Shown piece after piece: positions 9,801 to 21,259 of a DNA stretch of 30,383 nucleotides (positions are counted from its first letter, which is position 1; each line of letters begins with the position of its first letter). A program made the translations under genes and the position numbers. The notes beneath the pieces were generated by a model. It saw only the letters and a program-made list of their open reading frames with translations, ran no database searches and was not told the origin of the DNA. Source of the stretch: Thoreauomyces humboldtii (lineage: Eukaryota; Chytridiomycota; Chytridiomycetes; Spizellomycetales; Powellomycetaceae). The stretch spans positions 1-30,383 of the forward strand of contig JADGJA010000206.1 of the NCBI GenBank assembly GCA_027596035.1, read 5' to 3'.

Positions 9801-12800
9801 AAGGAGATCCTCGAAGTCGGCCAATCCATTCCCTTGAAGAAAGTGTCTGTCTCATGCAGCTCGAAGCGATTGAGATGGAGCACAGCGTTCCCTTCGTTGT
9901 TGACGGGGAGAAACGACACTGTATCCTTCCCGATCATGCAGTGACCGAAATCGAAGCGACGGTATCTCGACAACGAGACCTTCGTAAATCCGCCTCCACC
10001 GTACATCTTAAATCGGATGGGCTGGGAGATATCAGGCAGGAATATGACATCTGCGTTCTGGATCGCCTCGTCGGTCGGTTCAAAGGTGAAGCGAACCGTG
10101 ATGGTTTGACCCACTCGCATAGCGCCGCGGGAGGGAGCGATGCGAAGGGACGCGTTGGTATTCGTGAAGTGGTAGTTGATGTCCTTGTGTCCCACGTTCG
10201 TGAAGGTGCGCATGATGAACTCGGATTCTCCGAGAGGCTGTCGGTGGAAGTTGAGCATCCGGGTATCGTCGCAGACGATGTTGACGATCTTTGGGGTTGC
10301 CGTAAGAGCGATCTCGTGAACGGGAGTGTTGGGGATGCTGGGTCTAACCACAAGCGTGGCAAGGAAGGTGTCTTCGGTCGCAAGGTCGATTTCCACGTTC
10401 AGCGTCACCTCCCCGTAACTCGGGAGAAGGCATACTGGCGGTTCCACTCTTAGATACGGTTTGACGTCTGACGCAGACTGGCTGGTATGCTGGGTGTTGG
10501 AGATGAGATGGAAGAACATCTGACGTCGCTTGAAGTGCGCAGAGAGTTGTGCAGGTAACGGCTTCTTCGTAGCCAGGATCCCCTGACTTCCTACCGCTCC
10601 AGGACGGCCACCGCCGGCAATGTTGCTGATGCTACTGGCGGCACTGCCCTGTGCCAGCGGTGTTGCACCACCACTTTCACCAGCAGGTGCTCGTTGGTCT
10701 TTGAGGAGACTGCGAAGACGACCAAGCGTGGATCCCCAGAGTTTGCTCAGAGGGTCGCCACCCGCCACCGGAACTTCTTCCAACATCTCAACCTTCTTGA
10801 TCATCAGAGCGATTAACTGCCAACGATCCTTGGCAGTCAGCACCATCTCCGTGACACCATTGTCAGCGCACAGCTGCTGGCGCGCCCAGCCCGATCGAGG
10901 ATCCAACGTCGAGAAATTGTCGTTGAGTTGAATGAAAGCCGATGACGGTTCGCTGGAATGTCCCACGACGAGCCACTCCGCCGTTAGAGAAGCTGGAATG
11001 GAACCACTGTTGACGATTACGACCTTGCGTCGATACACGTAGTTGGTAGCAATGTCACCCATGTTAAGATCCCCTCGATGGGTAATTTGGATCGTCCCTC
11101 CTTTGCCGCGCATCGGAACGATGAAAGATCCACCCTCGGATCTGATTTGGATGTTTCCCGCTGAAACGGTGGGAGATCGAGCCACGAATCTTGATATTAT
11201 CTCTACACCAGTTCCGGGCGGGATGGTGGCTCGAAGATTCGAGTACCAGTTCCAGATCGTTCGTTTGGACGGCGATGGTGGTTTCGGGGCTACGGCGGTA
11301 GGTCGATCCTGCGGTTGGTGGTGCGGGATGGGTTCACCGATGGAAGCGATTACGTACTCGTCGTTGTCGACTGTAGCTTCCATGGAGATCTCGACCATAC
11401 CGACGTTGTAGAGGAAAAAGTGCTTCTCCGAAGAACTGTTGAAGGGCACCATTCCGAAATCGAGACCGTTGATGGACGTGTCCTTTTCGTCGGCGTACAC
11501 GATTTCGAGCTTTCCGATGCCTCCACTTGCCTCCATCTGCAGTCGGAGAGGTTCCTTCTCCCAGAGAATCTTCATAGCGGTCTGACATCTCGTCTCGGAG
11601 CTCGGTCGGAAGTAGACTCGGAGCGGACTAGAAGCACCAGGAAGGATGAAACCTCTCAAAGGCTGCACGTCGAACTCCGGCATGCTGAACGGTTGCACGA
11701 GGTAATCCACTCCGAAGGGACCTTCGTTCTTGAGTTGAAGTGAATGCATGTGTTCCGAGTTGACGGGATGGACTCCTAAGTCTAATGTTCGCATATCGCC
11801 CGCTCCAGCAAGGAATTCGTTGGACGCCCCGTACAACGTGAGACGGGGAACGGCGGCACGACCGCATATCTGTATGTCTTCGAACTGGTCTCCGAAGTAC
11901 ACGCGGAGTCGTACCTCCACGAGCGACTCGGTGGACGGGGAGAACTCGATGAGAAGATCCGTCTTGCCGTGCGGAGTGCAGTACCCGTCGGGGTTCAGCA
12001 GAGCAAACCCCTTTTGACTTAGCTGCTTGACCCAAGGTTGGGTAGCGGGCGGTTCATCCCCAGGGACCACGACGTCCGTCGTGACAACTCCGTCCTTGCC
12101 GAGATCGTATATGGACCAATCTCCGCTGGCTGGCTCGGGTCGCAGATGGTAGTCGACACCGAGGTTCCCCGCGTTCGAAATGGTAAGCGGTTTCCTGAAC
12201 ACTCTGTTGAGTCTGCAGGTTCCGAAGTCGATGAGACTGAGCGGGGAGTCGATCCTAAGGATGGCTCGTCCCCCGACACCCTTTACGGGAGCCGATGAGC
12301 TCCTGAACTCGTAGTTGAGGTTCAAGTGACAGTCGTACTCTGCCAACATGTCCGGAACAAAAGTAAGGGTGATCTGAACCGACTCTCCGACCGCCAAGGC
12401 TCCCTCGGTAGGTTGGATCGAGATGACCCCGGCTTTGGGAGGAACGGGTTTGAATACCGTGTTGTTCTCCGGATCATGAGGCGTAGCTGTCTTGTTGTCA
12501 AGGCTGAGGATGTAAGGGAGACTGATGTTGCCTTCGTTGGTCATCGTAAACACCTTTTTGAACACGCCGTTGACAGCGCATACACCGAAATCGAGCGTCT
12601 CGAGAATGTCGGGTGGATCAAACGCAAGCTTGGGTACTCCCACTGAGCCCTTCAAGGCGATGATGAAGTGGTCTCCTCGACTGTCGGAAGATCGGAGGAA
12701 CGCCTTGACCTTCAGCGTCTCGACGACTTGCGGAACATAGACGATGTTGATATCCTTCGTCGTATGAGGTTCTAGAACAACCTCGAAGCTGTCCTTATCG

Positions 12801-15800
12801 TCCAGACTGATACCAGGATGATGACAACTGAAGACAATATGGGCTTCGGCGGATCCCTTGTTCTGAACCGTGACAGGTTGGACGTTACGGGTCATGAAGA
12901 GCGCGGTACCGAAATCCACCATCCTCGTCAGAACCACGAGCTCCGGGTAACTTCCCATTCCCTTGAGGCCCACGACGATGGGGTCGAGACTGTATCCCGC
13001 TTGAGGGTGAGGCAGAATCCTCAAGAACTCGTTGAGCTGACCGACGGCCTTGGGTACGAACTTTACGACGATGTCGACCGCTCCCGCACCCTCCAGAAGT
13101 CCCTGCTCCGGATCAGCCGAGAACTGCGTGTTGCTGCATTCGACAAAGTACTTCAGAGGTAGGATGCCCCGGTTTCGAACAGAGAGACGGAACGATTTCC
13201 GGGTCCCGACGCGGATGATGCCGAAATCAAGTTCGGCGACGTCAACCGTTAGACGACTGGAAGCTCCAACGCCGTGGACAACCACTTGAGTCTCGGCAAA
13301 GTGCTCGGTCTTCAACGTCCAGTAAGTATTCATGTCATACTGAGCAAGACTAGGGGTAAAGGCCACGGCGACGGACTGGGTGCATCCCGGGAGGAGACGA
13401 CCAGAAAGCGGGAACAAAGCGATGGGGGGCGGAATCGACTTCTCGTCCTTCGGAAGCGGTAACGGATCGAATCTCTCTATGCCCGTGTACTTTATCGAAT
13501 CTCGAGTCAGGTTCCAGGATAGCGGGACGGAGCCGGTGTTGGTGAACTTCAGATCCGCTTTCTGCATCACATCAAACCCAGCAATAAAATTCAGTCCCAA
13601 GCGCTTCATGCATTTCTGCAAGCGAAATGAGACTCACATGGCGCATGTGTACGGCCCGAATGCCGAACTCTATTCTCTTTTCCCAGAGCTGAAGCGCAGG
13701 TTGCAAGTTACCGTGCACCCAGAAGACGTAGGACTCGAGCTCCCCGTTCGACCGCTCCAAGTCGACCTTGATGGTCGTCTCATGGTCGCCCTAGAGCAAA
13801 ATTGATCATCAGCGGTTAATCACTTCCGGTTCAGGCTACTTCCACAAGACATTACAAATAAATACTCTCCACTCACCTTTTCGAACCCCGAGAACATAAG
13901 ATTGACGCCAACCTCCTGACTAGGCGGCAACCTGAACGGAAACGCCTTGGACAACGTCGACGGTCCGGTAGTAGACTGAGAAATACTCTTATACCTCCTC
14001 CTCCTAGGCGCGGTGTTGGTGCTCGACACCACCGACTGTCTCCCATATCCCGCCCCAGCACCCCCTTGTTCAGCAGCCTTGTGATCGATCTCGTCCCAAT
14101 CCACTTCACTCGCATCCATGACGACGGTCGCAAAGTCCACGAGTCCCATCTGAGGAATCACGTTGTCACCGGCCACGTCTTCGACGAACTTCCAGGCGAG
14201 GTACTGCTCGTCACCGAGGACGATGGACTTGACGGTATAGTCGAACGTCCCCGTGTTGACGATCGAGAAGGGTTTATCCTTGGGATGTCCGAGCTCGACG
14301 AACCCGAAGTCGATGGTATGGTCCGTCACGTCCGTTCCTCTCAGATCGCCTAGATCCGTCACGACTTCCGGTGCCGCGATTCGGACAGGTGATGCGACGT
14401 TGGATCCCAGTCCTGACCGTCCTCCTGTGCCGAGGATCGGCACCGTTCGGGTCTTTCCAGCGAATGCGATGACGAGGAGGTCGCTGTGGTTTGCGCTCTT
14501 CGTCGGTTCGAAGAGGGTGTGGAGGTCGACTTTGCTCTGTTTACGCATCTCGATGGTGGTTGCCACGGTCCGGAAGGGTGGGGAGATGATGACGGACATT
14601 CGTGAGGTCAGGGGTTGGTTGTTGATGATGGTGAGTGCTTTCGAAGTCTGATTGCCGATCTCCACGTCTCCGTGGACGAGGAAATCAGGCATGGTGGTCA
14701 TGTCCTCCGTTCCGACCGCACATGAAAACGTGAGCTGTCTGATGGCACGTTTGGATTTCCCTCTCATGTGCTCCGAGTTGACGATGTGCATGACCGGATC
14801 CAGATACTCCATGAAGAGCTTGGCCTTGTAGTCGCCCGAACTCGTCGCCTGGAAAGTCACGTCCACGGTGTAGAACTCGTGCGGCTTGAGACTGACTCTC
14901 GGGACCGACAGACCGAATGGACACCACTCCGATGTCGATGCACCGGTGGGCACGATCAAGGGTAGACCGTCTGCCTGGAGTCCTGTTCCGGATTGACCGA
15001 CCGACACCATCCTTCCCTCCCATACGACGTCGAAGGGAGCTCGGTTTCGCAGGAAGAACCGGCGAGTGTGTTTCTCCATGATCTTGAGCGGTGGGAACAG
15101 GGAGGAACTGACGTCGTCTCTCGCCTCCAAAGACAGAAGATCACCGACCACGCCGTGCAGACCACTGCTGACCATGCCTAACTTCCTATCGTCGTGATCG
15201 AACACCGTTACGGATCCCATGATCACCCTATGCTTGGCTTCGGGGTCACCGAGATCGTCGAGAAAGGACGCGTCGAGTCTCACAGGGACATCCATGCTCG
15301 CCATTCCCTCCAGCTCCCCGTCCAGCGGTAAGTCGGTGTAGAAATGCTCGGAGATGGCCAGTCTAAATTTCTGAGTGACGCTTGTCATGTTCGTAAGCGT
15401 GACCGACTCGCAAATATCCTCGAACCTCCCGCTCAGATGAGCACCGAAGACGACCTGCAGAGGAGGTTCAAGTTCGAAGATCTCTGACGTCTTGAATGGA
15501 TCCAGCGGTTCAGACGGTACTTCCATCTGTTTCTTCGCGATGACACCGGTCGATGGTTCGGTGGACGGATTGAGCATGAATCTTCTCAGAGCGTCGATGG
15601 GACGTTCCCGAGCCAGGTAAGTCTCGTTGACTGCTATTGCGAAAAGATGCAAGGTCGTGACGGGCCACTTTCGAGGCTTGCTCATGACGATGGACAGTGA
15701 TGTTCGGTAGGTTCCGTGGTTAGGGCTCAGGAAGGTGACTTTCAGGACCACCGTCAGTCGTGGACCCAAGAGAACCGATACACCGATCATGTCAGGTCCC

Positions 15801-18514
15801 TCGTACGGTCTCGATTCGACCTGAAGGGCAGCCCCATTGGGAAGCTTCCTGTTCGCCGTTTCCGGGTCGGCTAGTCTGATTGAAAACGGGGTTCCTGGAG
15901 GCCCCGATATGGTAAACTGTGTGGCGGCGCTGGAAAGATTGACGATGGGTAACTGCACCGTGACGGGATGGGAAGCGGTTGCGGTAGGGAATACGATCCT
16001 GTCGTTGACGGGGACCCAAACCGCTGGACCCGAAAAAGCGAGGACCTCCAACGGGACAGGCATGGAATGAGGAGCATGAAACGTCAACGATTCCTGTCTC
16101 GCACCCGTGAATGCCGACAAGAACGTGACACTGATCTTTCGTTCTTCCAAGGCACGCAAAAGCAGAGGTTTGCCGTGATTGACGACGATCTCGGCTGTGC
16201 TGGCCACATGATGGACCGGCATCGGTACCGTGTCTCGATTCCGGATGGTCATCTTCTTGACCACCGAGTTGTAGTAAATGTCCGTAGGTCCAAAGTCAAG
16301 CTTCGTGTCCAGGATATGCAGTGCCTGACCCGCCACGCCTTCGAGACCGATCTTCGAGATCTCTCCGCCGAAAGCCACCACGAGCAGCTGATCGAAGATG
16401 TCACCGTTAGCGGTGGGCACAAACTTGATCATGAATGGTTTCTTCTCTTTCGGGTTGAGGATCGTTTGCGTCGGGTAGATCTGGAACATGGAGCTGGTGC
16501 TGGAGGGGACCACCAACATGACGATGGGGCAGTCGATAGGTAGGAGGTTGGTAGCCATAAAGACCATGGTACGAGAATCTCCGACAGGGCATATTCCGAA
16601 GTTAAGGGATAGCGGCGTGATTTTTATGGCAGGCATATTGTATCCACGCAGAGTAATTCTACGCGTCGTCAAAGGGAAGCACATGGCAGTGAATCGTCAT
16701 GTCTAGCGTCGGTCCCAACCTGGAAGCCTTTGCAGACATACCTCTCGAACGGCAATCCACTAGCAGCTCTGACACGCAAGAATCCCGCCACCTCGGGACT
16801 CTTCTTGACAACATGAGGGCACGACGTGAACGTGACCGTAACGGTTACCGACTCGCCCTTTGGGAGCACACCGAACGCGGGCGACGCGTTAAAGAACTGG
16901 GAGGGGCCCGTCTGCAGTCGAAAGGGTACGTCGTGGGTCATCGACTTGTTCTGAAGGAAGATCTCCTTGTGGAAGGGATATCGATTGAAGAGGAGGACGG
17001 GAGGATTCATGTTGAATGTCAATGTGGATGCGTCGATTGAGGGATCGTCTTCCTCTTCCACTTCGGCTGCACTGTCTTCGTTTTCCTTTTGGACGAGATC
17101 TGCGGCGCTGACTGGAGGACCATGCGTTATTCGATAATTTCAGATTCCTCATGGTCACCTATATCCACAAATGGAAGTAACGGCCCTGAGAAAGAACTTA
17201 CCTACCTTCAGCATGTTTCTCGGCCGCAACGGCCGTCTCGAAGAGCCTCAGTTGCACAGCCGCCGCGTCGAATGCTCCCACATTATACGGATCTACGGTC
17301 CTCCGACGAGCCACGGTTCGTCTCGGATCCGCCTTGTACATCTCGCTGGGCGACTTCCCGCTCCTCCTGTAGCTGTCCAAAGACAACCACGCCCATCTCC
17401 TGGAAGCGTAACCGCCCCCGTTGACTCTGCTGAGGTGATCGGAGGTGCACGCGATCTGCTTCAGCTGGACGTCGTCGGGACGCGGGAACCACACGGACCA
17501 GAACTTTGCGATCTCGCGTTTGACCAAGGGATGCAGCGTGGGGCCGTCGGGCGACGCGTCCTGCACGGACGGGACGGTGACGGTTCCGTCGGATTGTCCG
17601 CCGCCTTCCGTCGACAGACCGCTGTCGGAGAGGGTTTGGAGAGCGGTGCGAAAGAAGCGTTCGACTCGGAGTCGGTTTCGGTTGGTGACGGGGAGGTGAG
17701 CGTGGATGGCGCGGATGGCGCTGGCCTGAAGGAAGTGGTGGACCTTGTGTCTCAACAACGAGGAAAGGAGTCGATCCAGGTATCCCATGGTCTGAGCCGT
17801 GGAGGCTTCGGCGCATGACAAGAAGTATCCGCAGGCATCCAACATCTGCACGCGTCGTCGAAACTTTTGCGGCGTGACGTAGTGGAGGGCGTCGAACATG
17901 GTCGGATCGTGCTGCAGAGAGTCTCCCAGGGCTTGTGGGAACACGTCGAGGAGCTGACCCAAGACCGCTTCGAAGGCTGCCTTCCGGAGTCGCGAGGGAA
18001 AGTGGCTGTCAGACATGACGTCGACGAGCTCGCCGAGCAGACGGGCGGCCAGACAGCGGTTGTTCCATTGTTCGTCTCCGGTAACCAATTTCGTGAGGAG
18101 CGAGACGAGCTCTCTGCGCAGGTCCTGCCGGATGAGGGTGCGAGCGATGGATTTGGAGACGAGGGATATGCATTGCAGACTGAAGTAGCGCAGGGAAGGC
18201 TCGTGGAGGGTAAGGTAGGCTGTGACGGTCTTCCATGCCTGCTCATAGTCGTAGCAGCTGGAGAATGTCTGTCGAGATCGATGGCAGAGGTTAGACAGGT
18301 TGCAGGTGTGCGGTGTGAGATGTTTTGGATTTCAGCGAGGGCTTACAAAGTCTGAGGAGAGCAGGTGAGTTGCCTCACGTAGCTGACCGTAGGAAGGTGG
18401 CGGTGGACTGCCTGAGGACCTCTTTTGGGTGGTGTCGGGAGTTGGTGGGTGGTCGATGAGCTTGAGTATGCCGAGTGAGGATGGATTGGAGGATGAAGTT
18501 GAATACGAAGTCAT
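6840..18514 (-). CDS. giant HEAT-ASH (HYDIN-like) ciliary protein, nine exons
   Basis: Exons, minus strand: 18514-18347, 18268-17206, 17099-16742, 16658-13877, 13790-13638, 13561-8170, 8095-7317, 7233-7132, 7058-6840. All eight introns (73-106 bp) are GT..AG with matching phases and give 3671 residues. The start is the ATG of MTSYSTSSSNPSS. Residues about 57-400 are helix-rich and HEAT/ARM-like; an acidic linker (about 411-435) follows. Then come about 20 ASH/MSP-type beta modules marked by LDFG(x)2-4(V/G) starts and N(T/x)G turns, for example LDFGVCAVNGVFKKVFTMTN and LDFGIIRVGTRKSFRLSVRN. A Gly/Ser/Ala-rich insert lies near 2470-2520. The last 365 residues are a helical patch, a Pro-rich linker with PPL repeats and an acidic/basic tail, not recognised. 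ASH repeats of this kind occur in central-apparatus proteins (HYDIN, CFAP47, CFAP65, DLEC1), so an axonemal role is likely. The N-terminal HEAT part and lack of a CH domain prevent a firm orthologue call. Confidence 0.85.
7785..7813 (-). repeat. in-frame 9-nt microsatellite in the Pro-rich linker
   Basis: Three tandem copies of cggcggtaa on the plus strand encode PPL triplets on the minus strand, inside exon 7 of the giant gene. The unit is a multiple of three, so length changes would keep the frame. Confidence 0.85.
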
Positions 18515-18671
18515 TGCCGAGACGATGGTATGATAGGCGATTCGAACCGGGGGGTCGTGGAGCTGTTCTCGACGGTGTCCCTCCTAGTTACGAATGACCC
18601 CACATGCAACAGACCTCCGTCTCTCTTGATTCACCAACAAGAAAAAAACGACAAGGATAAGTGTGATGAGG

Positions 18672-18698
18672 AGTATATATATATATATATATATATAT
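18672..18698. repeat. (AT)n dinucleotide microsatellite
   Basis: An uninterrupted alternating ta/at run of about 26 bp in the divergent promoter region. Frames across it give Tyr-Ile repeats and are not genes. Confidence 0.9.
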
Positions 18699-18704
18699 CG
18701 TTTG

Positions 18705-18757
18705 TAGAGTAGGAGTAGGAGTAGGAGGAGGAGTATGAGTAGGAGGAGGAGGAGGAA
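18705..18757 (+). repeat. GGAGTA/GGA simple repeat
   Basis: Tandem gtagga and gga units on the plus strand (C/T-rich on the minus strand) directly after the AT tract. A strongly purine-biased strand of this kind is common near promoters; no function is shown here. Confidence 0.85.
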
Positions 18758-19092
18758 GGATGTGATGTGATGTGACCACCCACACCCCCCCACACACGCG
18801 TTTCTTTTTGTTTGTGTGAAGTAAAAGGGGAACGCGTTGAAAGATCGCCCTCCTGTCCGAATGTGACGGACAGATTGCCGCCCTGTCATCCGTGGATGAG
18901 TCACACTCACACCACAACCCACACTCTGGAAACTGAGCATAGCACCATCCGCGTGCAGACGGCGTTCAAGTGAGTGTAAAGCATCAGCATTCGCCCATTC
19001 CCCCGTGTGAGCTTGAACTCAACTGCCCCCATACACCTCAATAGCTCATGTCCGAGTAGCAAAAACTCAACGTCAAAAACAAACGACGGGAA

Positions 19093-20717
19093 ATGGCGTC
19101 CATTTGCTCTTCCCAACTTCGCTCCATTCTCTTCCCGTTCCTCCTCGCACTTCTCCTCGTGACGAGTGCGCAAGGCAACCAGCAGCACCAACTCCCTCTC
19201 TCCACCGATGCGGATCCTATCCCGTGCTCGTCACCCAAGAGCGTGGCCATCATCGGCGCAGGAGCAGCTGGGACTAGCTTCGCATACCATCTCCGTCAAG
19301 CCATCCCTGCATCCCTCCTCTCCATCACCATTTACGAGGCATCCGATCGCATCGGCGGAAGAGCCTCTCACTTTGAGATCAACGGAGAGAACGTCGAGAT
19401 CGGAGCTAGCATCTTTCTCAAGGAGAACGAAAACCTGTACAATGCCACAAAGAGGTTTGGTCTCAACTTCACGGAAGGAACTCTGGACGACGAACCTAGG
19501 TGGAGCATCTGGTCTTCGCAAACCAACACCTTTCAGTTCATCGCTTCGCCCGACTGGAAGAAGAACCTGGCCAGGATGGTTTGGAGGTACGGATTCTGGG
19601 CTCCCTACCATACGGCGAAGCTGGCCAAGAAGGCTGCCGTCCTGTTCGGCATAGGCGCGAGAAACGTCCAGATGACCACGGACGTGACTCCGAGCCTGGC
19701 CAACATCATCAAGGAGTTCGGTCTGGATGACGTATACAGGCAGCCGGCAAGGTCCTACCTCGGCGTCAAGGATCTTTACCTCGATGAGGTGGTCGGTGCT
19801 GCCGTGAGAGTCAACTACGGCCAGGATCTTACTGCTGGCTTGCCCGCCTCTCCGGCTCTGATCTCCATGGCTGCGGCCGGCGGGGAGACCGTTGCTGTGG
19901 AAGGCGGCAACGAGCGCATCTTTCAGGTAGGGAAATCGTTTCGGACAGGGTCCACAACATCCGTTGGCCAAGAAACCGACGCTCTTTTTCTGCATCTTCT
20001 TCCCGAAAGGCCTTCGCGGAAGCAGCAACCGACGGCATCCTTCTGTCTACTCCCGTCGTCCACATCAGTCGACTCTCATCATCTCTCTCCAAATACGTTG
20101 TCGTCCCCAAGAATGCCGCCGGATCGATACACGACATGGTAGCTATAGCAGTACCTAACCCAGAACGATCCATCCAACTCGGCGGCCTGGCCCATTCACC
20201 CACCGCTCACTCCTACGTCCACCTCCACGTGACCCTTGTCCCAGCAACCCATCTCAATCCAACGTACTTCACGACACCTGACGGATCCTCCGTCCCCACC
20301 ACCATCCTGACCAAAGCCGTGGACGAAGGCGTGGATGACCCATTCAACTCGATCAGTCGCGTCGGAAACGGGACGTTCAAGATCTTCTCCCGGTCCATCG
20401 CGACGGACGAGAGGTTGAGCGAGTGGTTCGTCGATCCCGATCTCGACGGTGTCAGGAGGTTCGAGTGGGATGCGTACCCGAAGTTCTCTCTGGATGAACA
20501 AGATCCGCTTGCAAAGGATGGCGACGATGCTGTGGTGTTGGACGATGGAGTTTTCTACCTTAACGCCTTCGAACATGTCTTCTCGTGCATGGAGTCTCAG
20601 ACCGCTGTGGGCAGGAGGATCGCGGCTTTCGTGGCCGACAAGCTCTTGAAGGAGATGGCTGGCGATGCCGAAAAGCGGTGGAAAGAGGGTCTGGACGGTG
20701 CTGCTTGTGCAGCATAG
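19093..20717 (+). CDS. PCYOX1: prenylcysteine oxidase-like flavoprotein, two exons
   Basis: Exon 1 is 19093-19926 and exon 2 is 20010-20717. The 83 bp phase-0 intron runs from GTAGGG to AAAG. The product is 513 residues, close to the 505 of human PCYOX1. Residues 1-28 are a signal peptide (FPFLLALLLVTSAQG). Residues 50-60 hold the dinucleotide-binding loop SVAIIGAGAAG, with the acidic ribose-binding residue in YEASDRIGGR (E82). GGNERIFQ is followed across the splice by AFAEAATDGILLSTPVVHIS, which is the usual FAD-domain-to-lyase-domain layout. Sequons NAT, NFT and NGT fit a lumenal or lysosomal protein. The family splits the thioether of farnesyl- or geranylgeranyl-cysteine, using FAD and oxygen, at the end of prenylated-protein breakdown. 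Family assignment is firm; the exact substrate is inferred. Confidence 0.9.
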
Positions 20718-21259
20718 ATCTAGCTGCATTATAATAGCAATTGTAGCAGATAGCAATCATATAAAAACCTGTTCGTTCCCTATCTACGGCTGGCAAGATC
20801 TGATTTCAGCTTCGGACTGCGCTAGAGGTCGCCCACCCGTACCTTGACGTTCAGCAAACGTTACGTCGTTGCGATCTGAACCTTTCAGCTTCGTGCAGTT
20901 TACAATTTTGGAGTAGTCCGGGACTCTTTACTTGATTTACGGATCCGCCCGTCCTTGTTCATCACCTTACTCAGGAACCAGGTCATCTGGCTCCTCCCTT
21001 GGCGTCTGCACCGCTTCTTCCGCGCTCGGTATGATCTACTCGATTCAGGTCCGTCGTCCCAAACCAAAGTCCAGGGTGCCCATGCTTGCTTATCTTTGCC
21101 GCCTTTGCGGAAGTTTTCGGGTCCCTCAGTTTTCCACCATTGCTCTACACAGCGCTTTACTCAGTTTCGAGAACTCGGTCAGCACGCGACCTCACCACAC
21201 TTAGCCTTGGCGAGATGTGCGGGTTACCGGCTATAACCCGACATGGCCTTTTCGGAGAG
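20718..21259. other. intergenic, no gene seen; 3' flank of the oxidase gene
   Basis: After the stop codon the plus strand is A/T-rich and contains atataaaaa near 20760, which may serve as a weak poly(A) signal. Short open frames on both strands have no consistent coding character and no recognisable product. Confidence 0.45.

Larger units (their letters stand above)
18515..19092. promoter_or_regulatory. shared divergent intergenic (promoter) region
   Basis: The 578 bp lie between the start codon of the giant ciliary gene (minus strand) and that of the prenylcysteine oxidase gene (plus strand), so both promoters must lie here or in leader sequence. Contents: an (AT)n tract, a GGA/GGAGTA tract, and an A-rich run just before 19093. 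The sequence aaacaaacgacgggaaATGG gives an A/G-rich context before the plus-strand ATG. No TATA box can be told apart from the AT microsatellite. Confidence 0.55.

Noticed and set aside
9497..10453. 318-codon plus-strand open frame
   Set aside because: It lies antisense to the intact 5.4 kb exon of the giant gene and has the Arg/Asp/Glu/Val-rich composition of a shadow frame.
13616..13637. 22-bp intron using the first CAG in the fifth intron of the giant gene
   Set aside because: Too short for splicing; the next CAG gives a 76 bp intron with the right phase and joins MRH to KADLKFTNTG, a normal ASH start.
18584..18940. Minus-strand open frames with Tyr-Ile and Leu runs
   Set aside because: Made by the (AT)n and GGA repeats; not a membrane protein gene.
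19231..20028. 265-codon minus-strand open frame
   Set aside because: Antisense to exon 1 of the prenylcysteine oxidase gene and crosses its intron; no recognisable protein.
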